Shown here: piece by piece, positions 16,217 through 24,263 of the stretch
Layout of the letters: every line of letters starts with the position of its first letter
Numbering within the stretch: the first letter of the stretch is position 1
Position numbers and translations under genes: made by a program
Notes under the pieces: model-generated
Databases searched by the model: none
What the model was told of the DNA's origin: nothing
Seen by the model: only the letters and a program-made list of their open reading frames with translations
Assembly: GCA_049587755.1 (NCBI GenBank)
Contig: JBAVEN010000045.1
Coordinates: forward strand, 1 to 64,000
Length of the DNA stretch: 64,000 nucleotides
Direction of reading: 5' to 3'
Source: Bog-375 sp049587755
GTDB lineage: Bacteria; Acidobacteriota; Terriglobia; Bryobacterales; Bryobacteraceae

Positions 16217-17785
16217 CTATTTTTTCTCGTTCGCCAGCTTTTCGGCCAGGTCAAGCCGCGCCTTCCACGGGTCGGCCTCCCCCACCGGGCCTGCGTTGGT
16301 GAAATTCATCAGCTCGTCGGTGACCGGGGAGTAGGCCGGCCACTCGGGCAGGCCTTTTCCGGTAGGATTGCCGGTCTTTCCGAAATTGACCCAATAGGCG
16401 TTGGCGGCGCGCGCCACGGCTTCGTCAGCCTCGGTCAACTTCTCCCCGTAACGCGCCGCAACCGTATCGAACACATATGGGATTTCGGTCGCATGGAGCG
16501 CGCCGGGCAACTGCTTGCGCAGCGATTCGGCCACATAGGAAAAGCGGTAGAGAAATGCGGGCTCCCCGGTGGCGGCAATGGTTCGCGCCACGAAGCGCGC
16601 CGGCTCGATCATCATCTGGTCGGCCGCCACCGCCATGTTCAATTGCACCAGGCCGGCGGTGCCGGCCGGATCGTAAGCAGCCTTGGCCTTGTCCGCGTCC
16701 GCGCCGAACTGCGCGAACAGCGCGTCTTTGGAGGGCGCGCGTCCGAAACCGATATCGGCGCTGTTGGCGCCGATCATCAACGGGACCTTGGCTCCGCGGC
16801 CGGCGGCGTAAGCGTCAGCGGGAGACTCGACGACGATCTTGCCGTCGATCATCGGACCGGCATAGGTCGGCGTCATCATCGTCGCCATGTTCAAGCCGGC
16901 CACCACCGCGTCGGCCGGGAGCTTGCGCAGCGCGGCCAGCGCCGCCGCATCGTCGCCCTCGATTCCCACGCTTTTGGCAAACGCCACACCGACCGATTCC
17001 GCCGAGGGCGGGCCGCCGGCGACCGAACGGTCCAGGTATCGCGGGCCCATCAACAGCGCGCGCCCGCCGCCCGATTCGACGATGGCTTTTTGAAAGAGAC
17101 CCTGCGACAGCGGAGAAGTCAGCATGGTCAGCACCGAGCCGCCGCCTGCCGATTCCCCGAAGATGGTGACGTTGCCGGGGTCGCCTCGGAATGCCGCGAC
17201 GTTCTTCCGCACCCACTGGAGCGCCGCAATCTGGTCCATGTAGCCGTAGTTGCCTTTGAGCTCCGACGGATTCTCTTGGCTCAAGGCCGGGAACGCGAAG
17301 AAACCGAAACGTCCCAACCGGTAATTGAAGCTGACCAGCACCACGCCGCGCTTGGCGAACTGGCTGCCGTCATAAACCGCGGGCGAGCTTCCGCCATTGA
17401 CAAAGCCGCCGCCATAGATCCACACCATCACGGGAAGTTTCTTTCCGCCGCGCGCGGGGACCCAGACATTGGCGTAGAGGCAATCTTCGGCGGGCGGCAC
17501 GCCGAGCGGGGCGGCATCGCCGGGAAACGGCTTCTGCATGCAATCGGGGCCGTACTCCGCAGCGGAGCGGACGCCGGTCCATGGTTTCACCGGCTGCGGA
17601 GGTCGCCAGCGCAGGTCTCCCACCGGCGCCGCCGCGAATGGAATGCCTTTGAAGGCGGTCACGCCATCTTTCACAACGCCCTTCAGACGCCCGCTGTCGA
17701 TCTTGACTTGATCGGAGGCTGCAACGGCTGCTGAAGTCGTCATCAACACGCCCAATACTGCGATTGCCCATCGGTTCGCTTTCAT
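16217..17785 (-). CDS. Exported type B carboxylesterase
   Basis: A secreted alpha/beta hydrolase of 522 residues with signal peptide 1-23. Family B landmarks: GRLKGVVKDGVTAFKGIPFA, EDCLYANVWVP, the oxyanion-hole segment VWIYGGGFVNGG, the nucleophile elbow GESAGGG with Ser212, and a late histidine in LHATEIPYVFD. The substrate could be carboxylic or plant phenolic esters. It forms a probable two-gene operon with the CoA-transferase downstream, and the divergent GntR regulator 240 bp away is a candidate controller. Family breadth prevents a precise substrate call. Confidence 0.92.
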   Translation of the reverse strand: MKANRWAIAVLGVLMTTSAAVAASDQVKIDSGRLKGVVKDGVTAFKGIPFAAAPVGDLRWRPPQPVKPWTGVRSAAEYGPDCMQKPFPGDAAPLGVPPAEDCLYANVWVPARGGKKLPVMVWIYGGGFVNGGSSPAVYDGSQFAKRGVVLVSFNYRLGRFGFFAFPALSQENPSELKGNYGYMDQIAALQWVRKNVAAFRGDPGNVTIFGESAGGGSVLTMLTSPLSQGLFQKAIVESGGGRALLMGPRYLDRSVAGGPPSAESVGVAFAKSVGIEGDDAAALAALRKLPADAVVAGLNMATMMTPTYAGPMIDGKIVVESPADAYAAGRGAKVPLMIGANSADIGFGRAPSKDALFAQFGADADKAKAAYDPAGTAGLVQLNMAVAADQMMIEPARFVARTIAATGEPAFLYRFSYVAESLRKQLPGALHATEIPYVFDTVAARYGEKLTEADEAVARAANAYWVNFGKTGNPTGKGLPEWPAYSPVTDELMNFTNAGPVGEADPWKARLDLAEKLANEKK

Positions 17786-18023
17786 GGTTACGATGACCTT
17801 TCCCGGCGGCCTGCGAGTTCAATCCGTCCTGCGCCAGGCGCTTTAATGCATGCAGGACCGCTCAGCTACATCGGAGTGAATGTCGATTATAAAACACTTC
17901 TTGCCTGGGGCCAACCACATGATGGCAGTTTTTGCATACAATTTAGGGGAGCAGGTTTGACTGGCGGCTTGCAAGCCTCGGCGCGCGGGCTGCCGCCGAT
18001 GCAGCGGCGGTTAGAGGTAGCGA

Positions 18024-18797
18024 ATGGTTGCGGATGATCTGACGGCTTCGTCTCCCGGGCAGGAAGGCGTTTCCCAAACCGAGCGTGTGGTGGTCACCCT
18101 GCGCGGAATGGTGCTGCGGGGCGACTTTCGCCCCGGTGAGCGTCTCGCCGAGTTGTCGCTGGTCCCTGTGTTGAATGCCTCGCGAACGCCGGTGCGTCTG
18201 GCTTTAGAGCGGCTCTCGCACCAGGGACTGCTCGAAGCGCTGCCCTCGGGCGGATTCCGCGTGCGGGAATTCACCGTGGCGGACATCTGGGATGCCATCG
18301 AAATTCGCGGCGTGCTGGAAGGAACGGCGGCACGGTTCGCTGCGGAGCGTTTGTCGGGCCGCGACGACTTGAACGAAATCCGCCGCTCGGTGGAGGCTCT
18401 GCACGCCATGGAGCCGGCCGATCTGGAGGTCTTCGCGCGCTACGTAGAGGAGAACGCGAAATTTCACCGCGAACTCTGGCGGCTGGCGCAGAGCCCGACT
18501 CTGACGCGCGCGCTGGAGGCCGTCAGCTCGTTTCCTTTCGCCGAACCCGGGGCGCTGGTATTCGGCGAGTCGCAATCGGCGGCAGAGATTCACTCGCGGT
18601 ATGGCCTGCTGGCGGCGGAGCAGCATCGCGCCATCGTCGAAGCGATCGAAAACCGCGAAGGGACGCGCGCGGAAAGCCTGGCCCGCGAGCATTCCCGCAT
18701 GGCGCGCCGCAACCTGGAGTGGGCGCTCACCAATCGGGATGTTTTGCGGCAATTGCCCGGAGCGTCGCTGATCGCGCGGTCCGATTGGCCGGGGTAA
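18024..18797 (+). CDS. GntR/FadR-family transcriptional regulator with FCD domain
   Basis: A 257-residue DNA-binding regulator. Residues about 15-80 form the winged helix of GntR proteins (LRGMVLRGDFRPGERLAE; NASRTPVRLALERLSHQGLLE), and residues 90-235 form the all-helical FCD ligand-binding domain, which usually binds a carboxylate and a metal (ENAKFHRELWRLAQSP; EQHRAIVEAIENR). ATG 18024 has AGAGG eight bases upstream. It is divergent from the carboxylesterase/CoA-transferase pair, whose control by an organic acid it may provide (inference). A 12-bp perfect palindrome GGCTTGCAAGCC at 17966-17977, in the shared intergenic region, is a possible operator. Confidence 0.9.
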   Translation: MVADDLTASSPGQEGVSQTERVVVTLRGMVLRGDFRPGERLAELSLVPVLNASRTPVRLALERLSHQGLLEALPSGGFRVREFTVADIWDAIEIRGVLEGTAARFAAERLSGRDDLNEIRRSVEALHAMEPADLEVFARYVEENAKFHRELWRLAQSPTLTRALEAVSSFPFAEPGALVFGESQSAAEIHSRYGLLAAEQHRAIVEAIENREGTRAESLAREHSRMARRNLEWALTNRDVLRQLPGASLIARSDWPG

Positions 18798-18887
18798 GGC
18801 GCAGTGAAATTCCGCCGCCCGGCCGAATCAAAAAGTGGCCGCACATTACCTCAGCTTTCGTGAGATCATTCCCTCTGGAGGAATCGA

Positions 18888-19418
18888 ATGACCAAGCTCA
18901 TGACCGCAGCCGCTGTCACCGGGCTATTCGGTGCCGTTATTCTCTTCGCGGCGGCCAAGCCAATCAAGGCCGTGAAGGTCGAACTGAAAAACGCCAAAGG
19001 AGAGAGTGTCGGGACTGCCATTATCGCCGCTGCCAAGAGCGGCCCCGGGGTGACGATTGCCCTGAACGTGAAAAATCTGCCACCCGGAGAGCACGCCGTA
19101 CACATTCACCAGAACGCCAAATGCGAACCCCCGGGATTCACGTCGGCCGGGCCGCACTTTAACCCGGACCACAAGCACCACGGACTTGAAAACCCCGAAG
19201 GGCCTCACGCGGGCGACATGCCGAACTTCACCGTTAAGCCCAGCGGCATGGCCAAGGTCACGCTGGAAAACCCACGGGTGACGCTGACCGAGGGCGACCA
19301 TTCGGTATTTGCCAATGGCGGAACCGCGCTGGTGATTCACGCCAAGGCCGACGATCTGAAATCGGACCCGGCGGGCAATGCAGGCGACCGCATCGCATGC
19401 GGCGCGATCACGAAGTAG
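18888..19418 (+). CDS. sodC: Periplasmic Cu/Zn superoxide dismutase
   Basis: Converts superoxide to peroxide and oxygen outside the cytoplasm. The 176 residues start with a signal peptide (about 1-23). Metal ligands are all visible: VHIH (His72, His74), GPHFNPDHKHHG (His90, His98), GPHAGDMPN (His107, Asp110) and VIHAKADD (His151). The conserved disulfide cysteines are Cys79 (NAKCEPPG) and Cys171 (IACGAI). A GGAGGA lies just upstream of ATG 18888. No linked oxidative-stress gene is seen. An ordinary, apparently intact enzyme. Confidence 0.95.
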   Translation: MTKLMTAAAVTGLFGAVILFAAAKPIKAVKVELKNAKGESVGTAIIAAAKSGPGVTIALNVKNLPPGEHAVHIHQNAKCEPPGFTSAGPHFNPDHKHHGLENPEGPHAGDMPNFTVKPSGMAKVTLENPRVTLTEGDHSVFANGGTALVIHAKADDLKSDPAGNAGDRIACGAITK

Positions 19419-19472
19419 CGGCTTCCGCTGGATGCATCGCGAGTTTGCAATTTCCAGTCTTCGGAGGGTCGT

Positions 19473-19886
19473 TTAGAAACCAGCGAAGTCGTCGTTGACG
19501 ATGCCCTCGATCAAAGTCACTTCGTCATCGCGGCGTTTCCTGAACTCGCTCTCACGGCGTTTTTTAGACAGAGTTCCGTTGTTCTGCCTGATGAGCATCA
19601 CCAGGATTTCGGAAAGCCGGTCCGGCATCTCGACCGAATCCATGATGCGACGGATCGCTTCGTCATGACGGCGCAGATAGTCGATCTCGCGCGGCAGATC
19701 CTGCTCCACGGTCCGTCTGACGCACGCGTATAGAAACTCCGCCTCGCCCGTGCAGTCCAAATGGCGGTAGAGATCGGCGGTCCCGTTAAGCACCTCGACG
19801 TTGCGCTCGGTCGTCGGCCGCCACTCGATGAAGGGCATCAGAGGGCCGGAATGGAACTGCAAGGTTGCGTCCCTGGCTTCCCTCAA
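19473..19886 (-). pseudogene. 5'-truncated Fic-family-like protein fragment
   Basis: The 137-residue frame (from TTG 19886) resembles the C-terminal tail of a group of Fic/DOC-type proteins (GPLMPFIEWRPTTER, MPDRLSEILVMLIRQNNG). The Fic core motif HPFxxGNGR is absent, there is no ATG, and a TGA interrupts the frame about 13 codons upstream of the TTG. I read it as the remaining 3' end of a larger gene. It lies immediately downstream of the 3' end of tRNA-Pro, a classic integration site, so it may be debris of a lost element. The family assignment is from memory of the motif and only moderately certain. Confidence 0.5.
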
Positions 19887-19946
19887 TATTGTGCGGGATA
19901 ATGCGGGATGAAACTGGGGTCAAATTTGCGTAGGTTATTGAAAACA

Positions 19947-20024
19947 TGGTCGGGCCGCCGAGATTTGAACTCGGGACCTCTTGCACCCCAAGCAAGCGCG
20001 CTAGCCAGGCTGCGCCACGGCCCG
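19947..20024 (-). tRNA. tRNA-Pro (anticodon GGG)
   Basis: On the minus strand the acceptor stem CGGGCCG/CGGCCCG, D arm, anticodon stem CTTGC/GCAAG with 7-base loop TTGGGGT (anticodon GGG), and T arm CCGAG-TTCAAAT-CTCGG fold as a complete cloverleaf. The discriminator A and a genome-encoded CCA follow (19947-19950). It reads CCC and CCU proline codons. The plus-strand base run GGGCCG at 19952 is the end of the acceptor stem. Confidence 0.96.
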
Positions 20025-20032
20025 AAACGCTT

Positions 20033-20038
20033 ATTGTA
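20033..20038 (-). promoter_or_regulatory. Putative -10 box of tRNA-Pro
   Basis: On the minus strand TACAAT lies eight bases before the first base of the tRNA, the position expected of a -10 hexamer for direct transcription of the tRNA. No convincing -35 hexamer is found at 16-18 bases. Confidence 0.4.
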
Positions 20039-20327
20039 CACGGCCTTGCGCCCATTATCCAGCATCATCCACTTTGGTTCATATGCGCGCTCTAACTCCT
20101 TTAGCAGTAATGGGAGTACGGCTGTGGGTCGCTGTTATCCTATGCGCAGCTTGCTGGCGGGCCAGAGCGCCGCTACCATTATTGACAGCGCACCGATGAA
20201 TGTTCCCGACACACTGGCTCGCACAGGCTCGCTTGTGGATTCCGGTGTGGAACTGTCGGCGGCGATCCCGCCGGACGGGATCGCGCTTTATACCGCGCCA
20301 AAATTTATTGCCGGCCCCGCGCCGAGC
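20039..20327. other. Intergenic stretch upstream of the coiled-coil gene
   Basis: No recognised gene. A 49-codon frame from ATG 20196 to TGA 20343-20345 (MNVPDTLARTGSLVDSGVEL and onwards) overlaps the next gene's start and could encode a small protein, but it has no ribosome binding site or known relative. The stretch presumably holds the promoter of the 20339 gene. Confidence 0.3.
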
Positions 20328-20338
20328 AGGAGGTTCCA

Positions 20339-20683
20339 TTGTTGAGCGACCAAATCGGATCGCGCCTCGGTTCAGATCTCGAGTTGTTTGCCACGCGCCT
20401 GGCGCAAATCGAGGAAAGCCTGGGCGCCATTGCGCGCCGGCTCGGCCGTTTGGAACAGAATGTCGCCGCCCTAGGCGAGCAGGCGTCGGAATGGCGGAAT
20501 CGGGCGGATGCGGATACTCGGCACATGGAGCACCAATTGACGGAACTTACCTCGGCGATTGAATCTTCCCATGCTGCCGCCGCCCAGACCGACAATCTGG
20601 TGGAGCGCGTGGTTGAGGCGCTCGAGTCGTTCCAGTCCACGGGAAGCGAGCGGACCGAAAACGGTCTGGCAGGCGTCAACTGA
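20339..20683 (+). CDS. Small coiled-coil protein, function unknown
   Basis: A 114-residue, mostly helical protein with heptad-like repeats (LAQIEESLGAIARRLGRLEQ and ELTSAIESSHAAAA). No signal peptide or membrane segment is visible, so cytoplasmic. The start is TTG 20339 or the adjacent TTG 20342, both served by AGGAGG at 20328-20333. One base separates its stop from the GTG of the next gene, which encodes a kinase-like/zinc-ribbon protein, so the two are probably made together and may interact. Confidence 0.65.
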   Translation: MLSDQIGSRLGSDLELFATRLAQIEESLGAIARRLGRLEQNVAALGEQASEWRNRADADTRHMEHQLTELTSAIESSHAAAAQTDNLVERVVEALESFQSTGSERTENGLAGVN

Positions 20684-20684
20684 A

Positions 20685-21455
20685 GTGCCGGCGAGGAACA
20701 AAATCGATTTAGCGGCGCAAGCGCAGTCAGGCCTCACGCCGACGGCCGGAACGCGATCGCTGGCGGATGTGCTGGCTGCGGGTCCGCTGCCTTTACCGGT
20801 GGCGCTGGCTTATGCCAAGGAGATCGCATCCGGCGCCGCGGTTTTTCACCGCAGCGGCCGCGCCTATGGCGCACTGACTCCGGCCTGGATCACAGTCGGC
20901 CCGGACGGCCCGGCGCTGCCGCGGCCGAACCGCACGGCTGGCGCCGCCACTCTATCGTCAGACCTGCGCGATTTTGGATCGCTGCTCCAGCAAATGCTAG
21001 CCGGCCCCGATCCCGGAGGCTGTTCGCCGCCGGCCAGCGCCGATGACGATCCGGAAATCTCACCGGCGAAGGTCAGATCGGCGGCCTTGCGCCTGGCTGA
21101 GCGCTGCCGCTGCGCGCCCGGCAAAGCCGACTTGCGGCGCGTGTCCATCGAGCTGCGGCTGCTCCACCTCATGACCAGGAGCTTTGGCGCAGACGAAGCG
21201 GTCAGGCCGGTTGCGGAAGACCGCGCGGTGGAACAGCGGGCCGCCGCGGCCGCTCCGGCCAAGACCGAAAAATCCCGTTTTCGCGATTTCAGTTGCCCAG
21301 CCTGTGGATCGTCGGATGTCTTCCCGGCTATGCGGCTCACGATTTTGGAGAAATTGCTGGCGATCGTGGAGTTGAAGACCTATCGCTGCTACCGTTGCTG
21401 CCAGCGGTTCGTCAGCGTGTTCGGTATCAGTCTGCCGCGCCCCGAGAATGAGTGA
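20685..21455 (+). CDS. Kinase-like C-lobe fragment plus zinc ribbon, unknown function
   Basis: A 256-residue protein with GTG start 20685; the frame is open upstream inside the preceding gene. Residues about 22-105 resemble the middle of a Ser/Thr protein kinase (LADVLAAGPLPLPVALAYAK, then FHRSGRAYGALTPAWITV where kinases read HRDLKPxNILV, then DLRDFGSLLQQML). The glycine loop, the ATP-binding lysine and the HRD aspartate are missing, so it cannot be an active kinase. Residues about 205-245 form a four-cysteine zinc ribbon (CPACGSSDVFP and CYRCCQRF). It is translationally close to the coiled-coil gene and overlaps hpnB tail-to-tail by 29 bases. The kinase resemblance is my pattern reading and needs a structure-based check. 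Confidence 0.55.
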   Translation: MPARNKIDLAAQAQSGLTPTAGTRSLADVLAAGPLPLPVALAYAKEIASGAAVFHRSGRAYGALTPAWITVGPDGPALPRPNRTAGAATLSSDLRDFGSLLQQMLAGPDPGGCSPPASADDDPEISPAKVRSAALRLAERCRCAPGKADLRRVSIELRLLHLMTRSFGADEAVRPVAEDRAVEQRAAAAAPAKTEKSRFRDFSCPACGSSDVFPAMRLTILEKLLAIVELKTYRCYRCCQRFVSVFGISLPRPENE

Positions 21456-22575
21456 CGGGCTGCGAGCGTCCCTTCCACCGTCCGCCGCCATGCCACCAGT
21501 TCCATGCCGAGTGGATAGTGGCAACCAGGTAGAATAGCGCCACCACGGGAAGGCAGAGGGCTTCCCACACAGGACGCCCGTAGAGACGCACGGCCGGCGA
21601 GTAGCAAAACGCCATACTGAGCCAGGCCGCCGCTCCCAGCCAGCGCGCCCTGCCGGTGGCCGCGAGAGCGAGCGCGGGCGGAACCGCGTACGCAATCAGC
21701 AGTCCTGCCGCTGTCGCCGCCAGCAGCCCGGCCGAGTGGCGGAGTTGGGTGAAGGCGCTGCGCGAAATCATCCTGCCAGCCTCGCGAAAATCCGCATAGC
21801 CGCGGAGGCTGCGCGTTTGCCCGCTGATTCCCAGCCACACCTTTCCGCCGCCCCGTTTGATGGCGCGCGCCAAAGCGCAATCGTCGATCCACGCTCCGCG
21901 GATGGCGCCGATGCCGCCGGCGCGGGTGAGCGCATCGCGCCGCACCAGCATGCATCCGCCCGCCGCCCCGGCCGTGGCCCGGCGTGGATCGCGAATCCAG
22001 GCCGGCGGATATAGCAGAAAAAAGAAAAATACGAAGGCCGGCATCAGCGCCCGCTCGGCCGTGGTGCGGCAGCTCAGCCGCGCCATGTACGATACCAGGT
22101 CGTAGCCATCGCGTTCGGCGAGGGCCACCAGGTTGCTCAGATTGGAGGGCGGATGGGCGATGTCGGCGTCGGTCAGCAGCAGAAACTCCGGGGCGCGCCG
22201 CTCGGCTTCGGCAACACCATGGCTCACGGCCCAGAGCTTGCCGCTCCAGCCATCTGGTAGCGGGGCCGCTCGAACCACGGTAAGCAATTCGGCTCCCGCC
22301 GCCTCACGCGCCACGCGGGCCGTGCCGTCCGAGCTCCCGTCGTCCACCAGAACGATGTGAAACTGGCCGCCATAATCCTGCCGGGCAAGCGACCGAATCG
22401 CCAGGCCCACCAGGTCGGCTTCGTTGCGCGCCGGAATCACCGCCACTACGGAGGGCAGCGGCGGCACCGGTGCACCCATTGCCGGCCCGGGCTCCATGCG
22501 CCAGAAGCCGCCGCGAAACGCGAGCAGGTAGACCCACAGCGCCAGCGTTGCTGCTCCCAGTAGCGCCAATATCAT
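21427..22575 (-). CDS. hpnB: Hopanoid-associated glycosyltransferase HpnB
   Basis: A membrane-bound family 2 glycosyltransferase of 382 residues linked in bacteria to extended hopanoid synthesis. One N-terminal membrane helix (1-20) precedes a GT-A domain: VVAVIPARNEADLVG, IVLVDDGSSDGTA, WSGKLWAVSHG, and LLTDADIAHP with Asp136 and Asp138. Family-specific stretches follow: PAFVFFFFLLYPPAW, AAGGCMLVRRDAL, IDDCALARAIKR, and SAFTQLRHS. The end carries three or four more helices. No other hopanoid gene is in the window. Start ATG 22575 lacks a good Shine-Dalgarno. Confidence 0.9.
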   Translation of the reverse strand: MILALLGAATLALWVYLLAFRGGFWRMEPGPAMGAPVPPLPSVVAVIPARNEADLVGLAIRSLARQDYGGQFHIVLVDDGSSDGTARVAREAAGAELLTVVRAAPLPDGWSGKLWAVSHGVAEAERRAPEFLLLTDADIAHPPSNLSNLVALAERDGYDLVSYMARLSCRTTAERALMPAFVFFFFLLYPPAWIRDPRRATAGAAGGCMLVRRDALTRAGGIGAIRGAWIDDCALARAIKRGGGKVWLGISGQTRSLRGYADFREAGRMISRSAFTQLRHSAGLLAATAAGLLIAYAVPPALALAATGRARWLGAAAWLSMAFCYSPAVRLYGRPVWEALCLPVVALFYLVATIHSAWNWWHGGGRWKGRSQPVTHSRGAAD

Positions 22576-22658
22576 TGAGGGGTCACTTGCTGCGCAGAGG
22601 CACCGTCGGGGCGCAGGCCCGGAGGCTCGCCGCGGCCTGTCCGGCCGGCAGACGCCGG

Positions 22659-23129
22659 CTACGGCATTTTGGCTGAGTCGTCAAACGCCACCGTGATTTC
22701 CGCCGTCTGTCCGGGCTCGATCTTCACCGGCTCCGGCGTTCCGGGAGTCTTGGCGTACAGGCCCATCGAGGAACCGGAAGGCGGCGGGCCGGATTGCCCG
22801 TCATACTCGCCCTTTGGGTCGTAGGCAACAGCCACGTAAACCGGCGAAACAGAGAGGTCCGAAACCGTCACGGTGCCGTCTTTTGCGGATGTCGAGCCGG
22901 AACCAATCGGCATCGATCCGCCTTGCATGAAATCCGGGCTGTCGAACACAAATAGAAAAATCTTGTGCTTCTCGTCCACCGCGCCGGCCCCGCTGTAATT
23001 CAGCTTGACCTTCAAGGTACGGCTAGCGGCCGGTTTTTCTTCAGGCTTTGGTTGCTGCGCCGTGGCAACCAGGCATGTCACGCCGAGCAGACCGGCGGCA
23101 AACAACAATCGCTTCTTTGTGAGTACCAT
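22659..23129 (-). CDS. Small exported protein of unknown function
   Basis: A 156-residue protein with signal peptide 1-24 (MVLTKKRLLFAAGLLGVTCL, then VATA), a short Pro/Glu linker and an apparently all-beta domain from about 38 (LKVKLNYSGAG, IFLFVFDSPDF, VYVAVAYDPKGEYDG, VKIEPGQTAEITVAFDD). It looks like a transthyretin/Ig-like periplasmic domain. ATG 23129 is chosen for the signal peptide; the frame is open further upstream with shadow sequence. It lies between hpnB and the Tol-Pal operon on the same strand; a functional tie to either is not shown. Confidence 0.75.
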   Translation of the reverse strand: MVLTKKRLLFAAGLLGVTCLVATAQQPKPEEKPAASRTLKVKLNYSGAGAVDEKHKIFLFVFDSPDFMQGGSMPIGSGSTSAKDGTVTVSDLSVSPVYVAVAYDPKGEYDGQSGPPPSGSSMGLYAKTPGTPEPVKIEPGQTAEITVAFDDSAKMP

Positions 23130-23278
23130 CCAGTAAGTCCTTCCGTATGGATACAGTTTAGCCGTATCTTGGATCAGATACGAAGCGGCCCGCGGCGAAG
23201 TTCCGGGAACATCCCGATGGAATGCGGCGCGGGTCCACGCCCGCTTGGCTCGCAGGGAACGGCCCGGAATCGACGCGC

Positions 23279-24190
23279 CTAATGCTTGGGAGCGGTGGTG
23301 GTGCGCTTCCTGGGGGCCGGCGCCGGGCAGCGGTAACCCAGGTCCGTCAGCCTGGAGCAAGCCCGGGCGGCAAGGTTGTCCTTGGGAAAACGCTGGACCA
23401 GCTCCTTGTATTCCTTCTGCGCGTCGGTCCGGCGGTCCATCTTCACCAGGGTCTCGCCTTTGTAAAACAGGGCAGCCGGAGTTTTGTTGTTGTCCGAGTA
23501 CTTCTCCAACACGTTGTCGAAGTCCTGGAACGCGGTGGGATAGTCGGCTTCCGCGTAATGAATGGTGCCAATGAAGTACTGCGCGTTCGGGGCGAGATCG
23601 GTCGAGCCGAAACAGCGCAGGTAGTCGCCGAATTCCTGCAGGGAGATGTCGAGTTTGCCACCCTCCAGGTCGCGCCGGGCATTGGCGTACAGGTCAGTGG
23701 CGGAGCCGGGGCACGGATTCGCGGCCGCGGCGGGCGGCCCGCCGGCACTGGGCGGCGGCGCGGGCGCCGGAGCCTGCATCACTTTCACCGCATTGTTCAG
23801 GTCGGTCAGTTGCGCTTGCAGTTTTTCCACCAGGGTGGTGAGGTCGGCGACGGATTGCTGCAGCGTGAGGAAATTATTCGACATGGTGTCCATGCGGCTG
23901 GAAAGCCCGACCACCGGCGCCACCACTTTGTTTTCCTGCTGGGAAATGTTCTGCTGGAAACTGCTCTCGATAACGGCCACCGCGGTGTTGGCGCGATTGG
24001 CGGCATCGAGTGCCTGCTGCACCAGCACAGTGATGGCGGCGAGTTGCTTGTCCTGCGACTGCTGGAGCTGCCGGACCTGTTCCTGCAGCAGCGCGACATC
24101 GCGTTGCAACTCCTGCATTTCCTTGCTGGCCGCGGCAAACGCCACCACCGGCGCGGCCGCCAATATCAAAACACAGAGACGTCGAAACAT
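23279..24190 (-). CDS. ybgF: Tol-Pal system protein YbgF/CpoB
   Basis: Periplasmic protein of the Tol-Pal operon that in enterics links outer-membrane constriction with peptidoglycan synthesis. The 303 residues comprise a signal peptide (1-19), a long coiled coil (about 22-130; MQELQRDVALLQEQVRQLQQ), a Pro/Ala/Gly linker (138-160) and a TPR-like domain (165-285; YANARRDLEGGKLDISLQEF, AQYFIGTIHYAEADY, ALFYKGETLVKM). The tail is basic and Pro-rich. Last gene of the operon, preceded by GAGGAG four bases before ATG and by a strong stem-loop after pal. Confidence 0.9.
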   Translation of the reverse strand: MFRRLCVLILAAAPVVAFAAASKEMQELQRDVALLQEQVRQLQQSQDKQLAAITVLVQQALDAANRANTAVAVIESSFQQNISQQENKVVAPVVGLSSRMDTMSNNFLTLQQSVADLTTLVEKLQAQLTDLNNAVKVMQAPAPAPPPSAGGPPAAAANPCPGSATDLYANARRDLEGGKLDISLQEFGDYLRCFGSTDLAPNAQYFIGTIHYAEADYPTAFQDFDNVLEKYSDNNKTPAALFYKGETLVKMDRRTDAQKEYKELVQRFPKDNLAARACSRLTDLGYRCPAPAPRKRTTTAPKH

Positions 24191-24208
24191 AAAACTCCTC
24201 TAGGAGAA

Positions 24209-24240
24209 CGGAAGGGGGCGCGCACGCGAGCCCCCTTCCG
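24209..24240 (-). terminator. Strong stem-loop between pal and ybgF
   Basis: An 11-bp perfect stem, CGGAAGGGGGC (24209-24219) with GCCCCCTTCCG (24230-24240), and a 10-base loop. It follows the pal stop by about 25 bases on the minus strand but lacks a T-tract. It could be a partial terminator or an mRNA stabiliser that sets pal above ybgF. Confidence 0.6.
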
Positions 24241-24263
24241 GTGTTGCCGTACGCCGGCGGCGC

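Noticed and set aside
16154..17734. 526-codon frame antisense to the carboxylesterase gene
   Set aside because: Carboxylesterase motifs on the minus strand are decisive; the antisense frame is rich in Arg/His/Gly.
17846..18037. 63-codon frame upstream of the GntR gene
   Set aside because: It overlaps the GntR start, has no ribosome site and no conserved-looking composition; the space is better read as a promoter region.
20196..20345. 49-codon frame before the coiled-coil gene
   Set aside because: Plausible composition but no ribosome site, no relative known, and it overlaps the Shine-Dalgarno and start of the next gene; mentioned only in the intergenic entry.
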